A stretch of 64,000 nt of DNA, taken from the NCBI GenBank assembly GCA_037975125.1, contig JAJQOW010000021.1, positions 1,244,501-1,308,500 of the forward strand. Reading direction: 5' to 3'. Shown here piece after piece: positions 34,001 through 38,832 of this stretch. Both the position numbers and the translations under genes were made by a program. The notes beneath the pieces were generated by a model. It saw only the letters and a program-made list of their open reading frames with translations, searched no databases and was not told the DNA's origin. Position 1 is the first letter of the stretch. Each line of letters starts with the position of its first letter. The DNA is from Latrodectus hesperus. Its lineage: Eukaryota; Arthropoda; Arachnida; Araneae; Theridiidae.

Positions 34001-36725
34001 GAAATCTGGCAGAAATATCAAATTCAGAAATTTACATGATGGATTACATGGCAGCTGTGCATAATTTTAAAAATTAATTAAAAATTGACATTACTGATTT
34101 AGTTATATTGCCTGAATAAGAAGAAAATATAAAAAATATCCATAAATATTTGTATGCATAGCAAACATAAGAAGTATTATTTTTCACTTTTTATAATATA
34201 TATTATAAATTGAGTAAAATTCACATTCAAACATTTTATTTTAAAGCACAGCTGTAATATTTAAGATTATTATTAACAAATAAAGGTGCCTAAGAGTAGG
34301 GTAAAATGCGGCAAGCATGCAATTAAGTACACCAAACTGGTTTAACCTTCGGAATGCGTTTGCATGATGTGACTTTCATTTTACGGCATAAAATGACTGT
34401 ATGACATGCGCGAAATTCATTTTGTGTGCAACTCTTGAAGCATTTAATAGAGTAATTTTATTTGTTTACAATTTAAGAATTTGTTACGTTAATGTTCTGG
34501 TTATTGGATTTTTTTGAAAAATTATATTTCCAATTTTTGGAAGATATATTGTTTATAATTATTTTTAAAAAATTGTTTCGAAATTTTTGAAAACTATATT
34601 GTTTTGAATTTTTTTAAAGTTATATATTTCAAATTTTTGTTTGGTCGGTCAAAAAAGATCGGTACACACTACTAATCATTTGACTGGTCAATTTGATTCA
34701 TATATCACAGAGAAAACAATGAATATACTGTAGAAGATTTCTTCAAGACCTTTTAAACAGTTCATTATTGGTCAGGTGGAATGATTGTGAAAGCAACGAA
34801 GATTAAACGAGTTATTTTATATTAAAATTTCATAATTCAGAGAGATAATTAGAAATTCTAGTTTTTATAAAAAATGTATGCTTGTGTAAATAAATACATC
34901 TTTAAGTAAGCTTAATTGCATATTTCATGTTAGTGTTAGATTTTGACAAACTAAAATTTTTTTGAAGGTAGGTTGGTTGGTTTGTTTGTCGCTCAACGGT
35001 CATTTTTTGCACACGAGGGCTAATTAGACCGGGACTTACGGCTTAAAGTGGACTTCGAACCACTACAAACATCCATGCCCAAGGTGGGATTCGAACCCAC
35101 GAACTGTTGAACCGAAGGCAAGAGCGCTAACCATTCGGCTGCCAGCTCGGCTTTTGAAGGTAGGAGTCACACGCCCGGTTAATTATAATTAGAGTTTGAA
35201 TGAAAAATGCAATTTGTTAACGTTAGAAATTAATTTTTATTGCCTGGTTGTCACTGTAGTAGGTAGCACTACACTGAAGTCTTAAAAGATGAGTGGCACT
35301 GCATAGTATATTAACATTTCCTGTTTTAATAAAAAAGTTGTTTCCAGTTATTAAAATTTTAATATTTCTATAGTACATGAAATATTAGAAATTTTGCTAT
35401 TTGGAATTTGAAACAACAAGATTTTAAAGCCAAAGTTCGAATGCGATTGGTATTTAATAAGCGGATATTGCGCGTAGTCATGTAATTTAGATTGGCGAGA
35501 TAGCTGTGCAGTGTTTATCGTGCAATTTGGAAATCAGGCCAAACCTGTACAGTACTGTCATCTTTTACGATAAATGAAATATTCAAAATTGGAGTACTCA
35601 AAATCAAGTGCAATCACACAACTTCAGTAAGCAAGAAAATGTTATCATTTTTTCTGCTTTCATTACGCGGTATGCTGAAAAAAAATTAGATTCTATCCAA
35701 TTTCTCTAAACAAAAAATATTATATTGAATAGAATTGTACAATAAATCCTGATAGAAAATACTTTTAATTTTATTTTACAAATAACTCAGAAATTAATTT
35801 ATCAACTCAATTACATTTTTAAACTAATGGAAAACTTTTCGAAATAAATTTTAGGTAGTGTTTTCTACACAATTTCATAGCAAAATGTCTTAAATGTAAA
35901 CAATTTGCAAAAGAAAAACTTCACTTAGAAATACTGAGAGAAAATTGCAAAACACTTTTTGTCCATAATTTAATAAACTTTCCTAAGAAAAGTTTATGAA
36001 ATTATGAAATATTTAAAAGCATAAGAAACTTACAAATTAAATTTGATTAGTAGCACATACTTATTATGTTATTCATACTGTTTATACCATACATGGCCCC
36101 TTTTATTCTAATTATGATTTTTAAAACTAAATATTTGATTACAATCCAGAATTATATGTTGTACAATACGAGAGCTGAAGTAAATTTTAACTTATTTTCT
36201 TCAAAATATACCAGATGATATGAAGTAATACATAGTCAATTTCAATAGAATTAGCAAATTTGAAAAAAAAAATCTTGAAAGAAAACAAAGCGTAGTCTTG
36301 AAAAGAGAAAAAATGGAAAAATGAAATTCCACTAATTTAATTTTACTTCTGATTCGCAGAATATAGTTTACATAGACGTTTACAACTAATTCTACAATTA
36401 CTATGAGAATAATAATTACACTTTGAATACAGTAAAAAATTAAAATCTTAAATTAGAGTAAATTTTTCAAACTGACAAATTTGAAATAGGGAAAAAAAAA
36501 AGAATCTGATAATATAAAAGCAAGTTATACTCTTTATTTTTTATAAGGATTCCCTTTTTAAAAAGGATGAATAAATACAGATTAATAACAAAATGCGAAG
36601 TCATTAAGTAATATCTCAAACTTTTTTAAAGTGCAAGAAAAACAAATGCAGTTTACGTCAAAGAACAATTAAAAAGGACACAAAACAACATTTAAACATA
36701 ACTTACTACTTTTAGTGACTTCCAT
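1828..36725 (-). CDS. PARN: Poly(A)-specific ribonuclease PARN, complete 18-exon gene
   Basis: PARN is a DEDD-family 3'-5' exoribonuclease that shortens poly(A) tails and trims the 3' ends of small RNAs. I joined 18 coding exons (17 GT-AG introns, 1725 coding bases) into a 574-residue protein; the human protein is about 639. The nuclease fold is split by an R3H-like insert (about 185-250). Catalytic residues are visible: Asp28 and Glu30 ('FLAIDTELTG'), Asp291 ('GHFMYLD'), and His376 and Asp381 ('CHEAGFDAF'). An RRM spans about 445-515, with Trp475 ('DIYVNWLDD') matching the cap-binding Trp of vertebrate PARN. A basic 'PKRKIR' at 542-547 may be a nuclear signal, and the acidic tail is shorter than in vertebrates. 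Position 287 is Phe, where human PARN, as I recall it, has Asn next to the catalytic helix. The start ATG at 36725 aligns with the family N-terminus. No frameshift or stop interrupts the joined frame. Confidence 0.97.
1904..2875 (-). other. PARN intron 17
   Basis: 972 bases, very AT-rich. I see no gene, tRNA or recognisable repeat in it. Confidence 0.85.
2876..3044 (-). CDS. PARN: PARN coding exon 17
   Basis: Residues 494-549 and two bases of Gly550. 'YSVRTYADYQKW' matches the vertebrate 'YRIQTYAEYM' end of the RRM. A Pro/Ser linker and basic 'GPKRKIRSE', a possible nuclear signal, follow. The acceptor TTTTCTAG trims the open frame, which would otherwise run further 5' into intron sequence. 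Confidence 0.95.
3045..3505 (-). other. PARN intron 16
   Basis: 461 AT-rich bases. The minus-strand open frame that enters it from exon 17 is intron read-through. Nothing else is recognisable. Confidence 0.85.
3506..3580 (-). CDS. PARN: PARN coding exon 16 (RRM, cap-binding Trp475)
   Basis: Residues 469-493 and one base of Ala494. 'GDIYVNWLDDVSALVALKNP' matches '[20 protein letters not shown]'; Trp475 is the residue known to stack on the cap in vertebrate PARN. Introns on either side are short (118 and 461 bases). Confidence 0.96.
3699..3785 (-). CDS. PARN: PARN coding exon 15 (RRM start)
   Basis: Residues 440-468 and one base of Gly469. 'VSFPQEWKTVDLVELF' matches vertebrate 'VTFPKEWKTSDLYQLF', the first strand and helix of the RRM. 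The acceptor is TTTTCAG and the donor TATG|GTAATT. Confidence 0.96.
4490..5070 (-). mobile_element. RNase H-type LINE remnant in PARN intron 14
   Basis: Minus-strand frames show a decayed retrotransposon RNase H domain. 'MFTDGSMLADCINGSAGF' (about 4765-4830) carries the first catalytic Asp in the DGS motif. 'DILKICLALKDLIGNHKKVA' (about 4570-4625) is the helix after the third acidic strand. 'LDCSEMKQLIP', with a frameshift relative to the usual 'GNETAD' signature, lies at about 4505-4545. Stops and shifts show it is dead. The remainder of this 2-kb intron (3786-4489 and 5071-5840) is AT-rich with nothing recognisable. Confidence 0.7.
5841..5896 (-). CDS. PARN: PARN coding exon 14
   Basis: Residues 421-439 and one base of Pro440: 'RFFVPRHFDITSLNICGPD', equivalent to the vertebrate 'LFLMRVMDIPYLNLEGPD'. 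The acceptor is TTCATTTAG and the donor GATC|GTATGT. Confidence 0.93.
5897..7085 (-). other. PARN intron 13
   Basis: 1189 extremely AT-rich bases. I see no gene or recognisable element. Confidence 0.85.
7086..7158 (-). CDS. PARN: PARN coding exon 13
   Basis: Residues 397-420 and two bases of Arg421. 'VDVHSKVLAPYVNR' corresponds to vertebrate 'IHVSARSKLIEPFFNK'. It follows a 110-base intron; the donor is ACAG|GTATGT. Confidence 0.92.
7269..7379 (-). CDS. PARN: PARN coding exon 12 (catalytic His376/Asp381)
   Basis: Residues 360-396. 'CHEAGFDAFLCGLSFIGLA' is the hallmark 'LHEAGYDAYITGLCFISMA' block, carrying the catalytic His and last Asp of the DEDDh centre. The acceptor is ATTAAG and the donor CTGG|GTAAAT. 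Confidence 0.97.
7928..8639. mobile_element. pogo/Tigger-like DNA transposon remnant in PARN intron 11
   Basis: The ends form imperfect terminal inverted repeats: the left reads CAGTAGAATTCCAATTATCC and the right, reverse-complemented, CAGTAAATCTCCAATTATCT. The 'CAGT...CAATTATCCG' ends and the TA just outside the right end are typical of pogo/Tigger elements. The interior has only broken frames, and a further 'GATTATCTGAATGGGGTCTG' segment lies at 8585-8605. At about 712 bases it is a deleted or non-autonomous copy. The rest of the 3.3-kb intron (7380-7927, 8640-10721) is AT-rich without recognisable content. Confidence 0.65.
10722..10797 (-). CDS. PARN: PARN coding exon 11
   Basis: Residues 335-359 plus one base. 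'PFIESSTLSSVSKQV' followed by 'FNLPKI' corresponds to the poorly conserved 'PFKDIINNTSLAELEKRL...FNPPKV' stretch of vertebrates. Phase continuity on both sides supports it more than similarity does. Confidence 0.9.
10798..11218 (-). other. PARN intron 10
   Basis: 421 AT-rich bases with nothing recognisable. The short plus-strand frame overlapping exon 10 is a shadow. Confidence 0.85.
11219..11305 (-). CDS. PARN: PARN coding exon 10
   Basis: Residues 306-334, phase 0 at both ends. 'DLQEFKEMLHEVFPMMVDTK' matches vertebrate '[20 protein letters not shown]', including the conserved DTK turn of the nuclease core. Confidence 0.95.
11306..13982 (-). other. PARN intron 9
   Basis: 2677 bases, AT-rich, with the TA array at 12983-13052 as its only distinct feature. 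Near 13330-13370 a 20-base stretch (CTATTCTTAATAATACTTAA) is repeated once with small changes. Confidence 0.8.
12983..13052. repeat. (TA)n microsatellite
   Basis: 70 bases of uninterrupted TA dinucleotides inside PARN intron 9. Expected to be length-polymorphic. Confidence 0.97.
13983..14117 (-). CDS. PARN: PARN coding exon 9 (catalytic Asp291)
   Basis: Residues 261-305. It contains 'SRKLVVGHFMYLDILHTIDK', equivalent to '[20 protein letters not shown]'; Asp291 is the third DEDD acid. Phe287 stands where vertebrates have Asn (human 288, from memory). The sequence 'FFHPLPE' closes the exon. Confidence 0.96.
14118..15110 (-). other. PARN intron 8
   Basis: 993 AT-rich bases with a short TA run at about 14575-14591. 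Nothing else is recognisable. Confidence 0.85.
15111..15339 (-). CDS. PARN: PARN coding exon 8 (R3H-like insert)
   Basis: Residues 184-260, the longest exon (229 bases). 'LEPCSGYRRKLIYDVI' matches vertebrate 'LEPCTGFQRKLIYQTL' in the R3H insert of the nuclease; 'NERYITITK' matches 'KERYIVISK'. The rest is a charged linker. The acceptor is AATTTTAG and the donor ATG|GTAAGT. Confidence 0.96.
15340..18108 (-). other. PARN intron 7
   Basis: 2769 bases. It is AT-rich apart from a more complex block at about 16960-17500, which holds the Tc1/mariner pieces listed separately. The upstream part of that block (16960-17130) includes a CAACAACAAC run (17127-17138) and is not identified. Confidence 0.75.
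17185..17510 (+). mobile_element. Tc1/mariner transposase fragments, degenerate
   Basis: Plus-strand frames show 'EQTKDQFKVLSKFGMTP', a stop, then 'THTMLVHVYEDQALCINCV' (about 17190-17310). This resembles the N-terminal helix-turn-helix domain of mariner-family transposases. Directly after comes 'QSPDLNTIEPLYVL' (about 17345-17385), the conserved SPDLN-IE block near the C-terminal end of Tc1/mariner catalytic domains, then a decayed 'MVQHSTKQYSALV' (about 17458-17497) like the 'IPQ..I..L' end. The middle of the transposase is missing, so this is an internally deleted or composite relic. No terminal repeats were identified. Confidence 0.55.
18109..18280 (-). CDS. PARN: PARN coding exon 7
   Basis: Residues 127-183 and two bases of Asn184. 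It begins 'GIPYLRHDQEEKLR', the family 'GIPYLNQEEERQLR' block, followed by a variable Lys/Asn-rich linker and 'IPEEHKEFISEI' leading into the R3H insert. It joins exon 6 directly in frame. A 61-base candidate exon in the intron between them (20174-20234) would destroy that frame. Confidence 0.94.
18281..21705 (-). other. PARN intron 6
   Basis: 3425 bases. Besides the 61-base candidate exon at 20174-20234, a less AT-rich block at about 20470-20830 (including CACCCACCC near 20806) stands out. I could not identify it. The rest is plain AT-rich sequence. Confidence 0.75.
20174..20234 (-). other. Candidate unproductive (poison) exon in PARN intron 6
   Basis: 61 bases on the minus strand lie between a plausible acceptor (GTTATGTGTAG) and a good donor (ACAG|GTGTGA). 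An internal frame reads 'RKTFLGRNDFLIEDGDIET'. Spliced between exons 6 and 7 it would be read in phase 1 as Gly then TAG, so it would terminate PARN after about 127 residues. Skipping it gives the family-conserved 'FYEGIPYL' junction. It could be a regulated poison exon or a chance splice-site pair. Confidence 0.25.
21706..21766 (-). CDS. PARN: PARN coding exon 6
   Basis: Residues 107-126 plus one base of Gly127: 'TSSILFLASHGYDFNKTFYE'. This is the conserved 'SSIDFLASQGFDFNK' block. It follows an 86-base intron; the donor is GAAG|GTAAGC. Confidence 0.95.
21853..21934 (-). CDS. PARN: PARN coding exon 5
   Basis: Residues 79-106, ending in 'DHRFLCQ'. 'KDFNFYIFPRP' matches vertebrate 'KSFNFYVFPKP'. 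The acceptor is ATTTTTAG and the donor CAG|GTATGA. Confidence 0.95.
21935..24207 (-). other. PARN intron 4
   Basis: 2273 AT-rich bases. Several 60-85 codon frames on both strands are Lys/Phe/Ile/Asn-rich chance frames. No recognisable element. Confidence 0.85.
24208..24275 (-). CDS. PARN: PARN coding exon 4
   Basis: Residues 57-78 and two bases of Lys79. 'FLIIQFGVSTFKY' is the conserved beta-strand region (vertebrate 'FLLFQFGLCTFKY'). The acceptor is TTTTTCAG and the donor AA|GTAAGT. Confidence 0.95.
24880..25700 (-). mobile_element. RNase H-type LINE remnant in PARN intron 3
   Basis: This region is less AT-rich than the surrounding intron. Minus-strand frames around 25100-25260 read 'LQWILFILIYMVMRQQIFC' in one frame and 'WIPF.IDIHGNETADILSE'-like in the neighbouring one. 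These correspond to the end of a retrotransposon RNase H domain (HxDxHGNExAD). Further 3' (about 25020-25100) are 'YLELFS'- and 'HQW'-like pieces typical of the region between RNase H and the zinc knuckle. Many stops and shifts; long dead. The upstream half (25260-25700) is assigned by composition only. Confidence 0.6.
26741..26920 (-). mobile_element. Old tRNA-derived SINE copy
   Basis: This aligns by eye, with many substitutions, to the better preserved minus-strand SINE at 34973-35151. Shared blocks include TTTTGCACACAAGAGCTAAT (here), 'TTTAAAGTG', and the B-box-like GGATTCAAACC (minus: GGTTTGAATCC). The divergence indicates an older insertion of the same family. It sits in PARN intron 3, in the same relative orientation to the gene as the younger copy. 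Confidence 0.7.
28017..28087 (-). CDS. PARN: PARN coding exon 3
   Basis: Residues 33-56, 'GLYSERSSHHAFDSMDERYR' and onward. 'FDSMDERY' corresponds to the 'FDTPEERY' stretch of vertebrate PARN. It is separated from exon 2 by an 89-base intron; the donor is GAA|GTATGT. Confidence 0.93.
28177..28254 (-). CDS. PARN: PARN coding exon 2 (catalytic Asp28/Glu30)
   Basis: Codes residues 7-32 and the first base of Gly33. The acceptor ends TTTTGCAG and the donor is ACAG|GTTTGA. It contains 'CDFLAIDTELTG', the first DEDD motif, whose Asp28 and Glu30 bind the catalytic metal ions. Intron 1 before it is 8.45 kb, the longest in the gene. Confidence 0.95.
28255..29290 (-). other. PARN intron 1, 3' part
   Basis: AT-rich sequence between exon 2 and the GC-richer block at 29.3 kb. 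Nothing recognisable. Confidence 0.85.
29300..29630. repeat. GC-richer block ending in clustered GCGTAAAA motifs
   Basis: The sequence is markedly less AT-rich than the intron around it, with several CpGs. Its last 90 bases contain four copies of GCGTAAAA (near 29540, 29571, 29590 and 29610) and a small palindrome GCGTAAAATATACGC. I do not recognise an element or protein; the 64-codon plus-strand frame here has no family resemblance. It may be part of an interspersed repeat or a small tandem repeat. Confidence 0.4.
30118..30229. repeat. Long imperfect inverted repeat (fold-back)
   Basis: The left arm 30118-30160 and right arm 30183-30229 are near-perfect reverse complements over about 43 bases: three single differences and one 4-base bulge, with a 22-base loop. 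Two of the three differences would be G-U wobbles in a plus-strand RNA. It could be the remnant of a MITE or fold-back element, or encode a hairpin RNA. Confidence 0.85.
30725..31950 (+). repeat. Intron-1 repeat family, copy A
   Basis: First of three same-direction, non-coding copies. Landmarks shared with copies B and C are a 'CGGAATGC(A/G)TTTG(T/C)ATG' block (near 30785), a GTGAG(T/C)ATCACTGC-like block (near 31405), and a distal block ending around a GTGATTGGTACAAAGATTGGAAATT stretch that corresponds to copy C near 35510-35530. No open frame of note. Alignments were made by eye; the boundaries are approximate. Confidence 0.7.
32010..33380 (+). repeat. Intron-1 repeat family, copy B (interrupted)
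   Basis: Shares GCGGAATGCGTTTGCATG (near 32077) and the following 'TTTTCGTTTTATGACGTAAAATGA' region with copy C. It also shares the AATTAGAAATTCT...TTTTATAAAAATGTATGCTT region (near 32265-32300) and, after an interruption at 32371-33271, the GGTGGGCATCACTGCCTGGTTA block (33277-33300). The distal part found in A and C is missing. Confidence 0.7.
32371..33271. mobile_element. 901-bp insertion flanked by TTAA in repeat copy B
   Basis: Copies A and C run straight from the poly-T tract to the GGTGRGC/GGTAGGAGTC block. Copy B is interrupted here. TTAA occurs at both junctions (32367-32370 and 33272-33275), the target duplication of piggyBac-type transposons. I see no convincing terminal inverted repeats or transposase frame, so a non-autonomous element is possible but not proven. 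Confidence 0.4.
33381..34289 (-). other. PARN intron 1, between repeat copies B and C
   Basis: About 900 AT-rich bases. Nothing recognisable. Confidence 0.8.
34290..35640 (+). repeat. Intron-1 repeat family, copy C (with SINE inserted)
   Basis: Shares TTCGGAATGCGTTTGCATG (near 34350), the AGAAATTCTAG..TTTTATAAAAAATGTATGCTT region (34850-34890), the GGAGTCACACGCCCGGTTAATT block (35163-35185) and the distal region to about 35640 with copies A and/or B. A tRNA-derived SINE interrupts it at 34973-35151; neither A nor B has it, confirming that it is a later insertion. Downstream to exon 1 (35641-36706) the intron is AT-rich and unremarkable. Confidence 0.7.
34973..35151 (-). mobile_element. tRNA-derived SINE with 13-bp target duplication
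   Basis: On the minus strand the head is tRNA-like: an A-box-like GGCAGCCGAATGGTTAGCGC and a canonical B box GGTTCGAATCC. A body and a 3' end of short CAAAC/CAACC repeats follow. It is flanked by perfect 13-base duplications TTTTGAAGGTAGG at 34960-34972 and 35152-35164. Repeat copies A and B show the empty site. It belongs to the same family as the old copy at 26741-26920. Confidence 0.92.
36707..36725 (-). CDS. PARN: PARN coding exon 1 (start codon)
   Basis: It encodes MEVTKS plus the first base of codon 7, followed by a consensus donor GTAAGT (36701-36706). The A left over joins exon 2 to make Asn, giving 'MEVTKSNFDSML', which matches the known N-terminus of the family. Only 19 coding bases are present, so it is invisible to ORF finding. 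The 5' UTR must lie immediately upstream or in a further exon. Confidence 0.9.
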
Positions 36726-38567
36726 AGTCCAATGCACACAGTAAAAAACAAATATAAAACTATTATAAATGCAATTTAGCTATACGCATACTATTCTAGA
36801 AATATTTCGGAAAATTATCTGACAAAAGGCCAAAAATCCCTCAGTCAAACACACGCTTCACGAACATAAATATTTGTAAAGAGGAAGCGGTAAAAGTTAA
36901 AGTAGAAGTATTGCAGTTACTGACTAAGTTATGTTTTTTAGCATCTGACTAAATGCAATGAAATATCGTAAAACATTTAAAGTTGTAACGAGAAAGATTC
37001 ATTTGAATTAATACAGAAAACAAATAACAATGAAAAAATAATTGTTATAAAACCAGCCATGAGAGAAAAATTTGCACGTTCTCACCTATTATCAGAAAGA
37101 ATGGCTCACTTTTAACCCTTTCTTGCCGAAAGCTGCAAATATGCGTCAGCGCTGGATACCCTTCATAGCCTAAATACCCCTTTCCACTGCTCTTTTTTAG
37201 TCAATTTAAAGTTATATCTGACTCAACTTTAACAAAGATAACTAAAGAATAAGTTAAATCTGACTTAACTTACACACCACTCTGAAAATAGCATTCCCAC
37301 TGCTTTATACACGGACTGGTTTAAGAAATTTTAGTTTTTGTTCAAAATCTCTATTGTTTGTTATAACAAATTACAAGATATTTTCGATTTTTTTATAGTT
37401 GAACATGTTTATTAAAATTTTACAGAGCAAAATGACATTAAAATTATCATTTTTCAAATGAGGAATACGAAACCAAAAAACGTCGTTGACAAATCTATTT
37501 CTTCTCAAACTTTATGTTTATTTTCTTTAATGCTTATTTAATATTTTAGTAAATATTTTTGTAATATTATTTTAAAATTTTTTGTTTCTCTTATATTTAT
37601 TTTGATCGGTTTCAGTTTTTTCAACAAACACTGACAACAAGATGCGGAAAACAAGATAGCAATAAATCAGTTGAAAAATATTCAAATCAGTTCGCCAAAC
37701 TATTTGAATTGATTTAAATCACAAATTGTCACCTGGAGAAAGCTCCACCGAAACTTAAAGCGCTTAAAATTGCAGTGCGAATGGTATATAATTTCACGTA
37801 TGCGGATACCTATGCAAGGATATCATTGTATTACGGCGAATATTACGCAGCGGAACCATAGCCTTACATTTGTACAGCATTTTTAAATAAAATATTTACA
37901 AGTAAATGGTATTACTAATTCATGTTTCACCCAAAAGATTGCCTTCGTACATCAGTATTTCTCTCTGAGAGGGCAGATTGGAGTCCATCAAGTGTTTGTG
38001 ATTTATTGGATTTTCTTGAATGTAAAAATAAACTTGTGTAAAGGGAAACATTTAGTAAAAAGTAATTTTATTCATTTTGAGACGGTTGTTTATAGTTTCG
38101 ATTTTATTTTAGGAAGGGGTTTTATGGGAGATATTCTAGCACATAAGTTTTATTTTTAGATTCATTTAGACACTTTTAGTTATAGTAAAATACAATATAT
38201 TTATGTTTATATTATTGAATATGAATCATTTTAATTCACTTTTAGTTATGATTTAAATTATGATATCCTTAATTACATATGTTAAAAATGGTAAAAAAAT
38301 GATAAATAAAAAATCGTAAAATGTGTATTATCCAATATTATGTAATACGTACTTTCCGAAATTGTATACTAGGCTGTGGAAAAAGATTGTCATATCACAA
38401 ACTGACTATATTATAAACTTATTACTTTGTAACCGAAAAAGACCTACAAGGCTTAGAGGGAGAAAATGCCTCGGGTTGTAAGCTCAGTTCGCGTGTAATA
38501 GCTCTTATCCTGAGGGAACGCTATCTTTCATGGACTGCTATCCCGATCGGGTTAATTTTCAGCCATT
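36726..38567 (-). promoter_or_regulatory. PARN upstream region, presumed promoter / 5' UTR
   Basis: The sequence immediately 5' of the PARN start codon presumably contains the promoter, but no TATA box or initiator can be chosen with confidence. A GC-richer stretch with imperfect repeats lies at about 37100-37320: 'TTATATCTGACTCAACTT' and 'TTAAATCTGACTTAACTT', each near a 'CCACTGCT' block. From 37330 on it is AT-rich, with no gene recognised. Confidence 0.35.
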
Positions 38568-38578
38568 ACAATTATTTC

Positions 38579-38821
38579 GGTAGCCACAGTGGCCTGGTTA
38601 GGGGTCTAGCTTAAACGAAGATCCCTCTTCTTCGCTAAAGGCTGCTGGCACACGTAGTTGCAATGTCTTGCAAGTGAAATGATATCTCTGACGGTGGTAG
38701 GCCAAGTATTAAGGGTCTTCTGCTTAGTCCCTGCTTCAAAATTACGAAGTATCGACCCGATTGCTTTATCTAACTCGTAGAGTTCAACTCAGGGCTAAGG
38801 ACAGGGAATGGTGGTGCAACA
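38579..38821 (+). mobile_element. Small retroposon (SINE-like) with 11-bp target duplication
   Basis: A 243-base insert begins GGTAGCCACAGTGGCCTGGT and ends in a GTGCAACA tail. It is flanked by perfect ACAATTATTTC duplications (38568-38578 and 38822-38832). The start has an A-box-like GTGGCCTGGTTAGG, and a weak B-box-like AGTTCAACTC lies at about 38782. I do not recognise the family. The host sequence it entered (38440-38567) is itself GC-richer and unidentified. Confidence 0.65.
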
Positions 38822-38832
38822 ACAATTATTTC

